Source of the DNA: Herbidospora galbida
GTDB taxonomy: Bacteria; Actinomycetota; Actinomycetes; Streptosporangiales; Streptosporangiaceae
NCBI RefSeq assembly: GCF_005233835.1
Contig: NZ_SZQA01000006.1
Coordinates: 62,001-126,000 of the forward strand
Direction of reading: 5' to 3'
DNA length: 64,000 nucleotides
The notes beneath the pieces were generated by a model. The model was not told the origin of the DNA. It searched no databases and saw nothing but the letters and a program-made list of their open reading frames with translations. Made by a program: the position numbers and the translations under genes. Below, piece after piece: positions 1 to 8,757 of the stretch; the stretch's first letter is position 1, and every line of letters starts with the position of its first letter.

Positions 1-53
1 TGATCGCGCTGGGCGTCCTGCTGTCTCGCCACCCGAACCGGGCGCGGGCGTGA
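1..53 (+). CDS. 3' end of a gene cut by the window edge, probable membrane protein
   Basis: In the frame starting at base 3 the window opens inside a coding region that ends with TGA at 51-53. The visible tail reads IALGVLLSRHPNRARA, a hydrophobic stretch followed by a basic tail, as at the end of a membrane segment. The next gene starts at GTG 50 and overlaps this stop by 4 nt (GTGA), so the two are probably translationally coupled. Too little is visible to name a family. Confidence 0.4.
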   Translation, partial: IALGVLLSRHPNRARA

Positions 54-394
54 AAGGGCTGGCAGCTGCGGCGGCGGGGGTCGGCGTCGCGCTCATCGCG
101 CGCCGGATTCTGAGTTCCGCGAAAGGGCCCGCTTCCAGCAAGTGGTTCACGCTCACCATCGCGTGTGATCCCGAGATGCTGACCGGGCCCGACAGACCGG
201 CGGCGCTCGTCCGGCTCGCCGGAAAGCATCTGATCCGGGTCTCCCCCGCCCCCGGCGGGCGGGGCGCGGAGGTCGCCATGAGAGCGGCCGGCAACGCGTC
301 CACAGAGCGGCTGCGTCAGCTGAAAAGGATCATCGAGACCGGCGGGGACCGACAGGGGCCTGCCCTTGCGTCAGGCGATTCACGCCTGTCGTAA
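50..394 (+). CDS. Hypothetical protein with N-terminal hydrophobic segment
   Basis: A 114-residue protein starting at a GTG that overlaps the preceding stop by 4 nt. Residues 3-17 are Ala/Gly/Val rich and hydrophobic, followed by RR, which could be a membrane anchor. The remainder is soluble-looking and ends in a basic, polar tail. The family is not recognised; part of the middle (residues about 31-45) faintly resembles a polyketide-cyclase/SRPBCC strand, but this is not strong enough to assign. It is the last gene of the plus-strand unit entering the window, and a hairpin with a T-run follows at 453-506. Confidence 0.5.
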   Translation: MKGLAAAAAGVGVALIARRILSSAKGPASSKWFTLTIACDPEMLTGPDRPAALVRLAGKHLIRVSPAPGGRGAEVAMRAAGNASTERLRQLKRIIETGGDRQGPALASGDSRLS

Positions 395-452
395 GGGCGG
401 CACGGTCAGGACGTTTGCCGTCCCCCGCCCGGGAAGAGATCAACCCGAAGCA

Positions 453-506
453 GCCCGCATCCGTCGCCGGTCACAGGGGTTCCACCGGCCGCGGGTGCGG
501 GCTTTT
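453..506 (+). terminator. Candidate intrinsic terminator
   Basis: GCCCGCA at 453-459 pairs with TGCGGGC at 496-502, with a second inner pairing (CCGGT with ACCGG), and TTTT follows at 503-506. It lies about 60 nt after the hypothetical gene ending at 394. The rest of 395-680 holds no convincing gene; an AT-richer stretch at about 520-595 just ahead of the STAS gene is a plausible promoter location, without a clear -35/-10 pair. Confidence 0.45.
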
Positions 507-680
507 CGCGTCCACAATCGAATACGCCTCATTTTGCAGGTTATTAAGATTACCCGGAGCTATTTGACCCTTCGGGGCGTAAGCTCATTCTAGAAATGCG
601 GCGAGCGGAGTGGCTCCGCGCCGCTCTTCCCGCCGTCCGGTCCCTGCGGCTTGATATCCGGAGCATGCGAAGGACGGGAC

Positions 681-1070
681 ATGGACATCAGGGCGCTTCT
701 CCTCGACTACAACGACGACACCATGCGCATCACGCCGCTGACCACCGTGCCGGGTGTGCGGGTGGACGGCGAGCTCGACTACCGGAGCATGGTCGCGGTG
801 ATGGCGGCGCTGGCCGCCGTCCGGCGCGACGACGGACCTCCCTGCCTCGATCTGGGCGGGCTCAGTTTCATCGACGTGGAGAGCCTGCGCACCCTCGACG
901 TCGCGCAGAAGAACAACCTCGTGCGGGTCGTCTCGGTGTCGAGGTGGCTGCACCGGCTCCTCCTTCGCACCGGCTGGCCCACGCTCGGCCCCTACGCCGT
1001 CGACATCGGTGTGCGGTCATACGACGACGTCCCCGAGACGGTCACCCAGCGGGTCTCCTCGCCGCGGTGA
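681..1070 (+). CDS. STAS-domain protein (anti-sigma factor antagonist-like)
   Basis: A 129-residue protein of STAS type, the fold of anti-anti-sigma factors that bind anti-sigma kinases. Alternating strands (VRVDGELDY, PPCLDLGGLSFIDV) and the following helix SLRTL match the STAS core. The usual phosphorylated Ser motif (D-S-S/T-G) is replaced by FIDVESL, as in many actinobacterial STAS proteins, so phospho-regulation may differ. ATG 681 is preferred to an in-frame start at 651 because GAAGGA lies 6 nt upstream. Its 3' end overlaps the convergent GAF-ANTAR gene by 29 nt. The partner anti-sigma factor is not in the window. Confidence 0.7.
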   Translation: MDIRALLLDYNDDTMRITPLTTVPGVRVDGELDYRSMVAVMAALAAVRRDDGPPCLDLGGLSFIDVESLRTLDVAQKNNLVRVVSVSRWLHRLLLRTGWPTLGPYAVDIGVRSYDDVPETVTQRVSSPR

Positions 1071-1788
1071 TGAGGTCGGTCATTCCGCTCCGGTTGTCGA
1101 TCAGTTCCCTGGCGACCGACGACAGCGTCCTGTTGTGGTCTCGGGCGTACTTGCGGAGGGCGGCGAAGGCCTCGCCGACCTCGATCTGGGCCCGTTCGGC
1201 GAGCATGCCCTTGGCCTGTTCGAGAAGCACCCGGCTGTTGAGCGCGAAGTGGAGCTGCTCGGTGACCATCTGGTGTTCGCGCAGCGTGCGTTCGTTCAGG
1301 ATGCCGATCGTGGCCACGTCGGCCAGCGCCTGCGCCACCGTGACGGTGTCCTGTGACAGCCCGCCGGGAGCGGCGTTGAACAGGCCGATCGCGCCGAGCA
1401 CCTGATCACGCAGCCGCAGTGGGAAGGCGTGCACGGCCGAGAAGCCGAGCTCGCGCGCCGCGGCCGCGAACATGGGCCACTTCGGCGGGGCGGCCGACAG
1501 GTCGGCGCAGGTCACCAGGGTGCCGCTGCGATAGCAGTCGAGGCAGGCGCCCTCCTCTTCCTGCAACTGGAAGAGTTCGAGCAACCGCACCTCCTCGCTG
1601 GAGGCCGCGACCAAGGTGAGGGTTCCCCGCGGATCGGCCAGGACGATTCCGGCGGCGTCCACATCGAAGATCTCGACGGCGCGTTCGGCCAGCGACTGCA
1701 GGAAGTCGATGACGTCGAATCCGGCCACCAGGGTGTCGGCCAGTTCGACGAAAACCTGTGCCGTTCTTCGGTAGAGCATCTCTGTCAC
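1042..1788 (-). CDS. GAF and ANTAR domain transcription antitermination regulator
   Basis: A 248-residue cytoplasmic regulator. Residues about 25-165 form a GAF sensor domain (AVEIFDVDAAGIVLAD, then FSAVHAFPLRLRDQVLGAIG). The C-terminus carries an ANTAR RNA-binding domain (ALNSRVLLEQAKGMLAER, with A..LRKYAR..N..L..VA), which in this family binds dual stem-loops to prevent termination. The start is GTG 1788; ATG 1779 also has AGGTG at good spacing. It lies 5 nt downstream of a second GAF-ANTAR gene on the same strand, forming a two-gene unit. The cysteine pair in EGACLDCYRS is a possible redox or metal feature of the GAF pocket, which is inference. Confidence 0.88.
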   Translation of the reverse strand: MTEMLYRRTAQVFVELADTLVAGFDVIDFLQSLAERAVEIFDVDAAGIVLADPRGTLTLVAASSEEVRLLELFQLQEEEGACLDCYRSGTLVTCADLSAAPPKWPMFAAAARELGFSAVHAFPLRLRDQVLGAIGLFNAAPGGLSQDTVTVAQALADVATIGILNERTLREHQMVTEQLHFALNSRVLLEQAKGMLAERAQIEVGEAFAALRKYARDHNRTLSSVARELIDNRSGMTDLITAARRPAG

Positions 1789-1793
1789 CTGCC

Positions 1794-2528
1794 TCAGTCC
1801 TCACTCTCTCGATTGTCGCTCCACGGTTCCAGCCGCAGTGTCCGCGCCACCACGTCGTGCGCCACCTCACGAAGGCTGCGGCCCGCGACGTAGGCGTGGG
1901 CGCGGAGCCGGACGAAGGCGGTGGTCAGATCGGCGTCGATCTGGGCGGCGACCATGCCGGTCGCCTGGTGTACCTCGGCCCACCGTTCCACCCGCCCCAG
2001 TTCCAGCGCGGTCGGCCCGCCGCCGGGGTTGACGAGCTGATGGGTCTGGATGAGCAGCGCGGCGTCGGCGAAGACCAGCGCGTCGCCGATCTCGTCGGGG
2101 GTCAGCAGCCGGGGCTGGGCATGGCCGATCTCCAGCACGCCGACCGTGATCGCGCCGAGCAGCAGCGGGAAGACGTGCACCGACCGGATGCCGGCCTTGA
2201 CGGCCGCCGGGGCGAACACGGGCCATCGCGCGGCGGTCTCGGTCGCGTCCAGATCGGGGACCAGCACCGTGCGCCGGTCGGCCAGTGCGGCCAGGCCGGG
2301 GCCCTCGCCGAAGGTGACCTGGAGATCGGCGAACAGCTGGGCGGCGGGACCCGTCGCGGAGACGGGGTCGTAGGCCGCCAGGTCTCCGGTGAGGGCGATC
2401 GTCACCGCGGTGGCGCCGAAGGCGTCGGCGCACGCGTGGCAGATGGTGTCGATGGAGATCGGCTGACCGTCAGCGCGGGCATGGGCGAAGACCAGTCCCC
2501 ACACTCTCGACGTCCGCTGCTGTTCCAT
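1794..2528 (-). CDS. GAF and ANTAR domain regulator (second copy)
   Basis: A 244-residue protein with the same architecture as its downstream neighbour: an N-terminal GAF domain (about 20-155, with IRSVHVFPLLLGAITVGVLE) and a C-terminal ANTAR domain (about 175-235, HQATGMVAAQIDADLTTAFV, then RLRAHAYVAGRSLREVAHDV). ATG 2528 has GGAGG just upstream. The pair probably arose by duplication, but the sequences have diverged strongly, so they likely sense different signals. No RNA target hairpins were identified nearby. Confidence 0.87.
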   Translation of the reverse strand: MEQQRTSRVWGLVFAHARADGQPISIDTICHACADAFGATAVTIALTGDLAAYDPVSATGPAAQLFADLQVTFGEGPGLAALADRRTVLVPDLDATETAARWPVFAPAAVKAGIRSVHVFPLLLGAITVGVLEIGHAQPRLLTPDEIGDALVFADAALLIQTHQLVNPGGGPTALELGRVERWAEVHQATGMVAAQIDADLTTAFVRLRAHAYVAGRSLREVAHDVVARTLRLEPWSDNRESED

Positions 2529-2612
2529 CAGCCTCCGCTGCCTGCCGTGCCGCTGATCTCGACGAAGCGCCGCCCTCGGACAGGTCGCGTGGATGAACGC
2601 AGCCTAGTCAGA

Positions 2613-3581
2613 TCACGGCTGATTCTCCCGGCCACGCGTCGCGAGCGGCGGGCCCTGAAAGGAGCGCTCATCGTACGCCCGCCTCTCCTGGAGCCAGCCG
2701 AGCCGTTCGGCCAGCCGCCGGGCGGTGCCGACGACGTCGGCGACGTGGGGCGAGAGGTTCGCCTCGTGCCACAGCAGTGACCACGAATAGTGGGTGACGG
2801 GCTCGGTCAGGGGCCGCCAGCTGGTGCCCGGCCGGTTGGAGGTGCGGAAGGAGGAGGGCACGCAGTAGAGGCAGCGGCGCTGGAGGACGAGGTCGGCGGC
2901 GGCGCGCGAGCTCTCGACGGTGCCCTCGTAGATGGTGGGCGTGAACCCGGCCGATTGGCACAGCGCGACCACGAACTGGTTGAGCTCCGGGGTCTGCGTC
3001 TCCTCACCGATCAGCAGGAGCTCCCCGGCGAGGGCGGCGACGGGCACGGCGTCGAGGCCGGCGAAGCGGTGATCGTCGGGTACCAGCACGCCGAGCGGAT
3101 CGAGCCTGACGAGCTCGGACCGCACCCCGGGCGGGGTGTGGGAGGTGTGCCCGATGGCGATGTCGAGGCGGCCGTCGGCCAGTTGCCGGTATTGCTCGGG
3201 GGTGCCCGCCTCGACCTGGTGGATCGTGATGCCGGGATGGCCATGCTGGAGTTCGCGCAGGATCTGCGGCATGGAGTCGTAGCCGGCGTCGATGATGCCG
3301 GCCCGCAGCGTGGGGGCGGGGGCGACGGCCCCGCGCGCGGCCTGCCCGGCCCGGCCCACGTGATCGAGGATCTGCCGCGCCTCCACGAGGAAGGCGTCGC
3401 CCGCCGGGGTCAGGCCGACGTGGTGCGTGGTGCGATCGAGCAGCCGTACGCCCAGCTCGCGCTCCAGCCTCTGGATCTGCTGGCTCAGCGCGGACTGGAC
3501 GATGTGCTCGCGGGCGGCCGCCCGGCCGAAATGCAGCTCTTCGGCCAGCGTCACGAAGTAGCGCAGCTGCCGTAGCTCCAT
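2613..3581 (-). CDS. LysR family transcriptional regulator
   Basis: A 322-residue LysR regulator. The winged HTH occupies residues 1-60 (MELRQLRYFVTLAEELHFGR, then SALSQQIQRLERELGVRLLD), followed by a substrate-binding domain of the periplasmic-binding-protein fold (about 90-300). ATG 3581 is chosen because it gives the canonical LysR N-terminus and has GGGAAG 10 nt upstream. Further in-frame starts exist at ATG 3614 and TTG 3623; the latter would abut the desaturase stop. It sits directly downstream of the acyl-CoA desaturase gene and may be co-transcribed with it. The effector is unknown. Confidence 0.85.
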   Translation of the reverse strand: MELRQLRYFVTLAEELHFGRAAAREHIVQSALSQQIQRLERELGVRLLDRTTHHVGLTPAGDAFLVEARQILDHVGRAGQAARGAVAPAPTLRAGIIDAGYDSMPQILRELQHGHPGITIHQVEAGTPEQYRQLADGRLDIAIGHTSHTPPGVRSELVRLDPLGVLVPDDHRFAGLDAVPVAALAGELLLIGEETQTPELNQFVVALCQSAGFTPTIYEGTVESSRAAADLVLQRRCLYCVPSSFRTSNRPGTSWRPLTEPVTHYSWSLLWHEANLSPHVADVVGTARRLAERLGWLQERRAYDERSFQGPPLATRGRENQP

Positions 3582-3619
3582 AACGGCACTACTTCCCGCC
3601 CGGGCTGTACTCATGCGGT

Positions 3620-4588
3620 TCAACCTGCGCGGCGGCGCTGGAGGCGGTCGCGTTCGGGCCAGTGCACGTTGCTCACCCAGCCGAACCGCTCGAACAGGCG
3701 GATCAGGCCGGCGGACGGGTCGATCTGGAGGCGGTCGACGCCGTGCCGGGCGCAGGCGGGCTCACTGTGGTGGCCGTTGTGCCAGCTTTCGCCGAAGGAC
3801 AGCAGGGCCAGCGGCCACAGGTTGGTCGAGCGGTCGTGGCGGCGGGTCTTGAACGGCCTCTCGCCGATCACGTGGCACAGGGAGTTGACGCTCCAGGTGA
3901 CGTGCTGCAGCAGCGCGACCCGGATCAGACCGGCCCACAGGAAGGCCGTGAGGCCGCCGTACAGGGAGCCGGTGATCGCCCATCCGGCCGCGAAGGGCAG
4001 CGCCAGGGACAGCGCGCACAGCGCGGGAAAGGCGCGGGCGACCCGGTTCATGGCCGGATCGGCCGCCAGGTCGGGGGCGTAGCGCTCGACCGGGGTGGTG
4101 TCCTTGTCGAACAGCCAGCCGAGGTGAGCGTGGGCGAGCCCGCGGAGCTGGCCGCGAAGGTCGGTGCCGTAGCGGTAGGGAGAGTGCGGGTCGCCGGGGC
4201 GGTCGGTGAAGGCGTGATGGCGGCGGTGCACCGCCACCCAGTCGATCACGTTCCCCTGGAAGCCCATCGATCCGGCGACCGCCAGCGCCACGCGCAGCCA
4301 GGGCTTGGCGGTGAAGGAGCCGTGGGTGAGCAGGCGGTGGAAGCCGACCGTCACGCCGAGCCCGGTGAACACGTAGAGGCCCGCGGCGAGCGCCAGATCG
4401 GTGAGCGAGATCCCCCGTCCCCAGGCCAGGAAGATCGCCACGGCGAGGGCGGCGAACGGCACGATCACGATCGCGCCCGTCAGGCCTATCTGGAGCCGCC
4501 CGGCCGGAACGTGCTCTTCCGCGCCGGGGAAGGGTGAGGTGCCGTCATAGTCCTGACGGCGTTCGGCCGCCAGGTTGTCGATGCTCAT
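3620..4588 (-). CDS. Acyl-CoA/fatty acid desaturase, delta-9 type
   Basis: A 322-residue integral-membrane di-iron desaturase. The three histidine boxes are HRLLTH (84-89), HRRHH (121-125) and HNGHH (270-274), in the order and spacing of stearoyl-CoA desaturases. Hydrophobic segments lie at about 32-55, 65-82, 95-112 and 185-230. It would insert a double bond into membrane acyl chains. It starts 19 nt after a zinc-finger gene and precedes a LysR gene on the same strand. A reductase and a second desaturase are encoded divergently from 5160, and that reductase could supply electrons to both. Confidence 0.9.
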   Translation of the reverse strand: MSIDNLAAERRQDYDGTSPFPGAEEHVPAGRLQIGLTGAIVIVPFAALAVAIFLAWGRGISLTDLALAAGLYVFTGLGVTVGFHRLLTHGSFTAKPWLRVALAVAGSMGFQGNVIDWVAVHRRHHAFTDRPGDPHSPYRYGTDLRGQLRGLAHAHLGWLFDKDTTPVERYAPDLAADPAMNRVARAFPALCALSLALPFAAGWAITGSLYGGLTAFLWAGLIRVALLQHVTWSVNSLCHVIGERPFKTRRHDRSTNLWPLALLSFGESWHNGHHSEPACARHGVDRLQIDPSAGLIRLFERFGWVSNVHWPERDRLQRRRAG

Positions 4589-4607
4589 GTGTCAACTTCC
4601 GTCTCGT

Positions 4608-4919
4608 CTATACCGTCCGGCGGTGCACGAAGCACCACCGCCATGTCGAACCTGGTTCCAGGTCGCCGGCCACCGGATGGTCGGTCTCCTGGTAGTGGGC
4701 GCGGGCGTGACCGCCCTGCGCGTCGTCGGAGCAGGCCACCCACCCGCAGGTCAGGCACACGAGCAGGCGCCCCCACGGCCGGCCCAGGGCCAGGCATTCC
4801 TCACATATGGGTGGCTCGGGCTGCGCGGCCGGCAGCCCGTCGACGTGCGCGCAGCGCGGGATCTGACCGTTCAGGCCGACGCGATCGGTCACGTGCGTCT
4901 TGTGCGCGTCCAGGGTCAC
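4608..4919 (-). CDS. UBP-type zinc finger domain protein
   Basis: A small protein of about 103 residues with a zinc-binding UBP-type pattern: CAHVDGL, CEEC, CLTCGWVAC, then HARAHYQETDHPV, supplying Cys/His ligands in the family order. Bacterial stand-alone members are common in actinomycetes and their role is not established. GTG 4919 is preferred because GAGGGGG stands just upstream; an in-frame ATG-type start at 4967 is possible. It heads a minus-strand unit with the desaturase (19 nt gap) and perhaps the LysR gene. The 4968-5159 stretch separates it from the divergent reductase and must contain both promoters. Confidence 0.78.
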   Translation of the reverse strand: MTLDAHKTHVTDRVGLNGQIPRCAHVDGLPAAQPEPPICEECLALGRPWGRLLVCLTCGWVACSDDAQGGHARAHYQETDHPVAGDLEPGSTWRWCFVHRRTV

Positions 4920-5159
4920 GACGACCCCCTCACGGTGACAGCGACGCGAGCTGCGCCGACTGGTCACTCACCAGTCAAGGCGCCCGGCCTCCCGAGGGAA
5001 ACAGGCGATCTGAGCTGGGCTCATCACCTGTGGAGATGACGGGTTCGGGCGAATGTACGCGTTAGGGGACAGACGGTGACGACCCCTTGATCGACCTGCG
5101 GGAATAACCGAGACGATCATCCAGGACCCTGCCGTGCCGAGAGAGGCGATCACCCCGTC

Positions 5160-6221
5160 ATGACCGTCACGTTGCCGTGGGTGCTGCGGTCGCTGGCCGA
5201 GGCCGGGCGGTGGTTGTCGACGCCGTTGTCGCCCGAGGACTACCTGAGCCTGCTGGATCCGCTCTGGCCGGCCGGCGAGCTGCGGGGCCGGGTCGAGGAG
5301 CTCCATCCGGAGACGGCCGACGCGACCACCCTGGTGATCCGCCCCGGGCGCGGCTGGCGGGCGCACCGCCCGGGTCAGTGGGCCCGGATCGGGGTCGACG
5401 TCGAGGGGCGGCGCCACTGGCGGACCTACTCGCTGTCGTCGCCCCCGCACCGGCCGGACGGCCGCATCACGATCACGGTGAAGGCGGCCCCGGACGGGTT
5501 CGTCTCCCGGCACCTCGTGAGGAGCCTCACCCCCGGGACGATCGTCCGGCTGGCCGGACCGGACGGCGCGTTCGTGCTCCCCGAGCCCGTGCCGCCGCGT
5601 CTGCTGTTCCTGACCGCCGGCAGCGGCATCACCCCGGTGATGGCCATGCTGTCCGGCGGGATCGCGGCCGACGTGGTGCTGATCCACTCGGCGCCCACAC
5701 CGCAGGAGGTCATCTTCGGTGACCGGCTGCGGCGGCTGGCCGCGCGGTCGCCGTACCTGCGGCTGTACGAACGGCACACGCGGAGCGCGGGCCGGCTGAG
5801 ACCGGCGGACCTGGCCGTGCTCTGCCCCGATTGGACGCAGCGCGCCGTCTGGGCCTGCGGCCCGCCCCAAATGCTCGACGACCTCGCGGCCGAGTGGCCC
5901 GGCCCGGCGGAGCGGCTGCGCACGGAACGGTTCACCGAGGACCTCCACCCGGCCGGCGGCACGGCGGGAGGCCGCGTGCGCTTCGCCACCACCGGCCGGG
6001 AGACCGACGCCGACGGCGCGACGCCCCTGCTGACGGCCGGGGAGGACGCGGGAGTCCTGATGCCCAGCGGCTGCCGCATGGGCGTCTGCCACACCTGCGT
6101 GGCCCCGCTGCGCTCCGGCCGGGTACGCGACCTGCGCTCCGGGCTGGTCCACGGCGAAGCGGGCGACCTGATCCAGACCTGTGTGTCGGCCGCCGCCGGC
6201 CCCGTCGAACTGGAGCTCTGA
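5160..6221 (+). CDS. Ferredoxin reductase (FAD, NAD(P)H and plant-type 2Fe-2S domains)
   Basis: A 353-residue electron-transfer flavoprotein. An FAD-binding barrel (about 40-140) carries RTYSLSS (88-94), and the NAD(P)-binding domain carries TAGSGITPVM (152-161) and CGPP (233-236). A C-terminal plant-type ferredoxin domain has Cys 305, 310, 313 and 341 (C-x4-C-x2-C...C). This architecture matches the oxidoreductases that feed actinobacterial membrane desaturases (the mycobacterial DesA3 partner is the known example). It is followed 11 nt later by a desaturase gene with the Shine-Dalgarno sequence GAGAGGA at 6220-6226 overlapping its stop, so the two are almost certainly one functional unit. 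Confidence 0.88.
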   Translation: MTVTLPWVLRSLAEAGRWLSTPLSPEDYLSLLDPLWPAGELRGRVEELHPETADATTLVIRPGRGWRAHRPGQWARIGVDVEGRRHWRTYSLSSPPHRPDGRITITVKAAPDGFVSRHLVRSLTPGTIVRLAGPDGAFVLPEPVPPRLLFLTAGSGITPVMAMLSGGIAADVVLIHSAPTPQEVIFGDRLRRLAARSPYLRLYERHTRSAGRLRPADLAVLCPDWTQRAVWACGPPQMLDDLAAEWPGPAERLRTERFTEDLHPAGGTAGGRVRFATTGRETDADGATPLLTAGEDAGVLMPSGCRMGVCHTCVAPLRSGRVRDLRSGLVHGEAGDLIQTCVSAAAGPVELEL

Positions 6222-6232
6222 GAGGAACCCGC

Positions 6233-7285
6233 ATGACCAGCACCGCACATCTCGCCCCAGGCGACATCGAGGAGTTCGGCCGCGAGCTGGACAAGATCCG
6301 GGAGGAGGTACTGGCCGACCTCGGCGACCGGGACGCCCGCTACATCCGCGACGTCATCGCCGTCCAGCGCAAGCTGGAGCTGGGCGGCCGGGTGCTGCTG
6401 CTGGCCTCCTGGCTGCCGCCCGCCTGGATCGCCGGGACGGCGGCGCTGGCCACCGCGAAGATCCTGGAGAACATGGAGATCGGGCACAACGTCCTGCACG
6501 GCCAGTGGGACTGGATGCGCGACCCGAAGATCCACTCCACCACCTGGGAATGGGACATCGTCTGCCCGGCCGAGATGTGGAAGCACTCGCACAACTTCGT
6601 CCACCACACCTGGACGAACGTGCTCGGCAAGGACCGGGACATCGGCTACTCGGCGATGCGGATCACCCCCGAGCAGGAGTGGCATCCGGTCTACCTCGCC
6701 CAGCCCTTCTACAACGTGCTGCTCGCGCTGTTCTTCGAGTACGGCATCGCGGTCTACGACCTCGAACTCGAACGCGTCCCGTCCGGGGAGAAGACCCCGG
6801 CCGACGTCCTGGCCCAGCTGGGCGTGCTCGCCCGCAAGGTGCGACGCCAGATCGTCAAGGACTACGTCGCCTTCCCGCTGCTGGCCGGACCGGCCTTCCT
6901 GCCCGCCCTGCTGGCCAACCTGACCGCGAACCTGACCCGCAACGTGTGGGCGCACGCGATCATCTTCTGCGGCCACTTCCCGGCCGGCGCCGAGTTCTTC
7001 ACCGAAGACCGCCTCGACGGCGAGACGCGCGGCGAGTGGTACGTCCGCCAGCTGCTCGGCTCCTGCAACATCGACGGCGGCCCTCTGTTCCACGTCATGA
7101 GCGGCAACCTGGGGCACCAGATCGAGCACCATCTGTTCCCCGACCTGCCCAGCAACCGCTACGCCGAGATCGCCCCCCGGGTCCGGGCCCTGTGCGACCG
7201 GTACGGCCTGGCGTACACCTCGGCGTCCCTGACCCGTCAGGTGGGCTCGGTGTGGAAGCGCGTCCTGCGGCTGGCACTGCCCTAG
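6233..7285 (+). CDS. Membrane fatty acid desaturase (FADS family)
   Basis: A 350-residue di-iron desaturase with histidine boxes HNVLH (85-89), HSHNFVHH (118-125) and HQIEHH (295-300). The HQIEHH form is typical of the FADS family that includes front-end and delta-9 acyl-CoA enzymes. ATG 6233 has AGAGGA 7 nt upstream; the reading frame stays open upstream inside the reductase gene, but that portion is antiparallel noise. Electrons should come from the adjacent reductase. Its TAG stop lies on the palindrome CTAG, which also supplies the stop of the convergent GH130 gene, so the two genes overlap by 4 nt. Confidence 0.9.
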   Translation: MTSTAHLAPGDIEEFGRELDKIREEVLADLGDRDARYIRDVIAVQRKLELGGRVLLLASWLPPAWIAGTAALATAKILENMEIGHNVLHGQWDWMRDPKIHSTTWEWDIVCPAEMWKHSHNFVHHTWTNVLGKDRDIGYSAMRITPEQEWHPVYLAQPFYNVLLALFFEYGIAVYDLELERVPSGEKTPADVLAQLGVLARKVRRQIVKDYVAFPLLAGPAFLPALLANLTANLTRNVWAHAIIFCGHFPAGAEFFTEDRLDGETRGEWYVRQLLGSCNIDGGPLFHVMSGNLGHQIEHHLFPDLPSNRYAEIAPRVRALCDRYGLAYTSASLTRQVGSVWKRVLRLALP

Positions 7286-8757
7286 CGGGGTGGGCTCATG
7301 GCCTCGATCAGGACGTCCAGCGGCACCCGGGCGAACCCGACCCGGGTGTCGCTCGCTCCGTAGGGCAGCCAGACGGCGCCGGCGTGCAGCAGTCCCCCGC
7401 AGGAGTACACGACGTTGGGGACGTAGCCCTCGCGCTCGGTCGCGTCGGCGGTGAGGAGCGGGCCGGGCAGTTCGGCGAGCACGCGGTGCGGCTCGTGGAG
7501 GTCGAGCAGCAGGGCCCCGACGGCGTAGTCGCGCATGGGGCCGACGCCGTGGGTCAGCACGAGCCAGCCGGACTCCGTCTCGATGGGTGATCCGCAGTTG
7601 CCGACCTGGACCAGCTCCCAGCCACGGCGGGGACGGTGGAGCGGGACCGGCGCCCCCCACGTGTGGTCGGGGCCGAGCGTGGACAGGCCGATGGTCTCGC
7701 CGTCGGAGCGGCACAGCGCCAGTTCCCGCCCTCCCACCGGCCGGGGGAACAGCGCCATGCCCTTGTTGGCCGAGGCCGGGCCGCGCATCGGGGTGATCTC
7801 GAAACGGCGCAGGTCATCGCTGGCGATCAGGTGCGAGTGGATGTGCCGCCCGTCGTAGGCGGTGTAGGTGGCCCGGTACGACGGCCGGCCCGCCTCGTCG
7901 ACCACCTGGACGAAGCGCGCGTCCTCCATGCCGTTGCTCTCGGCGGCGGTCGCCGGCCAGAGCACCCGCCGGTGCAGAGGGAGGTCGTCGGAGAAGGTCA
8001 CCGCGTAGTCGGAGCTGGTCGCCCGGCGCAGCTCCTCCAGGGTCCGCCCCGTCGTGGTGCGGGTGAGCAGGTCGGCGGGCAGCCGGGCGATCGCCCGCTC
8101 GAAGTCGTCGTCGGTGAAGCGGTCGGGCAGGGACTCCAGCATGGCGGCCGAGACCTCGTTGTCTCTGGCGTCGTCGGAGAGCCCGCCGGCGAGCAGGTCG
8201 CGCCGATGCCGCGTCGGGCTCCGGTGCCCGGCCGACAGCGGGCCGCCCCGGTCGGTGAGGACCAGCTCGGACCCAGGGCCGAGCACGGCCGTGGCGAAGC
8301 CGATGGACGACAGGTGCCCCTCGCCGATCTGCCGCAGGCTGATCGCCACCCGGAGCCGGCCCGGGTCGAGGCCGGTCTGGTCGGGGTGGGGCACCATCGA
8401 CGGGTTGCACAGCGCGGCGCCCTCCACGGCGTACTCGTGGCTGAAGTAGGCGCCCACCAGGAGGCGGGCGGGCGGCGACAGCTCGGCGTGCCGGGGGATC
8501 CGATGGCGGACCAGGTCGTGGTGGTGGGCGAAGATCGCCTCCAGGTCGTGGTGGCGGCCGCCGAACCGGAGCAGGGTGTCGCGGAGCAGGGCCTTGGCCG
8601 TGGCCTCGTCGAGGCGCATGATCCGCGAGATGAGCGCGGCGGCCCGCGTCCGGGTGATCGCGGCGTCCTCGCCCGGCACGAAGAGCTTGACGATCACCCT
8701 GCCCGGGTCGGGGGCGATGGCCGGAGCGAGCCGGGTGGCCAGGTCGCCGCCGGTCAC
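7282..8757 (-). CDS. GH130-type glycoside phosphorylase/glycosidase-related protein
   Basis: A 491-residue protein whose C-terminal 300 residues are a GH130-like five-bladed propeller: NGMEDARFV, YTAYDGRHIHSHL, NKGMALFPRPVGG, NCGSPIETESGWLVLTHGV and the closing ALLLDL. GH130 enzymes phosphorolyse beta-mannosidic linkages, and glycosidase-related members are common beside glycosyltransferases. About 170 N-terminal residues form an extra helical region. The start is GTG 8757, overlapping the upstream stop as GTGA. It is the third gene of a GT4 / helical protein / GH130 operon, suggesting turnover or synthesis of one mannose-containing glycan. Substrate is not deducible. Confidence 0.82.
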   Translation of the reverse strand: MTGGDLATRLAPAIAPDPGRVIVKLFVPGEDAAITRTRAAALISRIMRLDEATAKALLRDTLLRFGGRHHDLEAIFAHHHDLVRHRIPRHAELSPPARLLVGAYFSHEYAVEGAALCNPSMVPHPDQTGLDPGRLRVAISLRQIGEGHLSSIGFATAVLGPGSELVLTDRGGPLSAGHRSPTRHRRDLLAGGLSDDARDNEVSAAMLESLPDRFTDDDFERAIARLPADLLTRTTTGRTLEELRRATSSDYAVTFSDDLPLHRRVLWPATAAESNGMEDARFVQVVDEAGRPSYRATYTAYDGRHIHSHLIASDDLRRFEITPMRGPASANKGMALFPRPVGGRELALCRSDGETIGLSTLGPDHTWGAPVPLHRPRRGWELVQVGNCGSPIETESGWLVLTHGVGPMRDYAVGALLLDLHEPHRVLAELPGPLLTADATEREGYVPNVVYSCGGLLHAGAVWLPYGASDTRVGFARVPLDVLIEAMSPPR

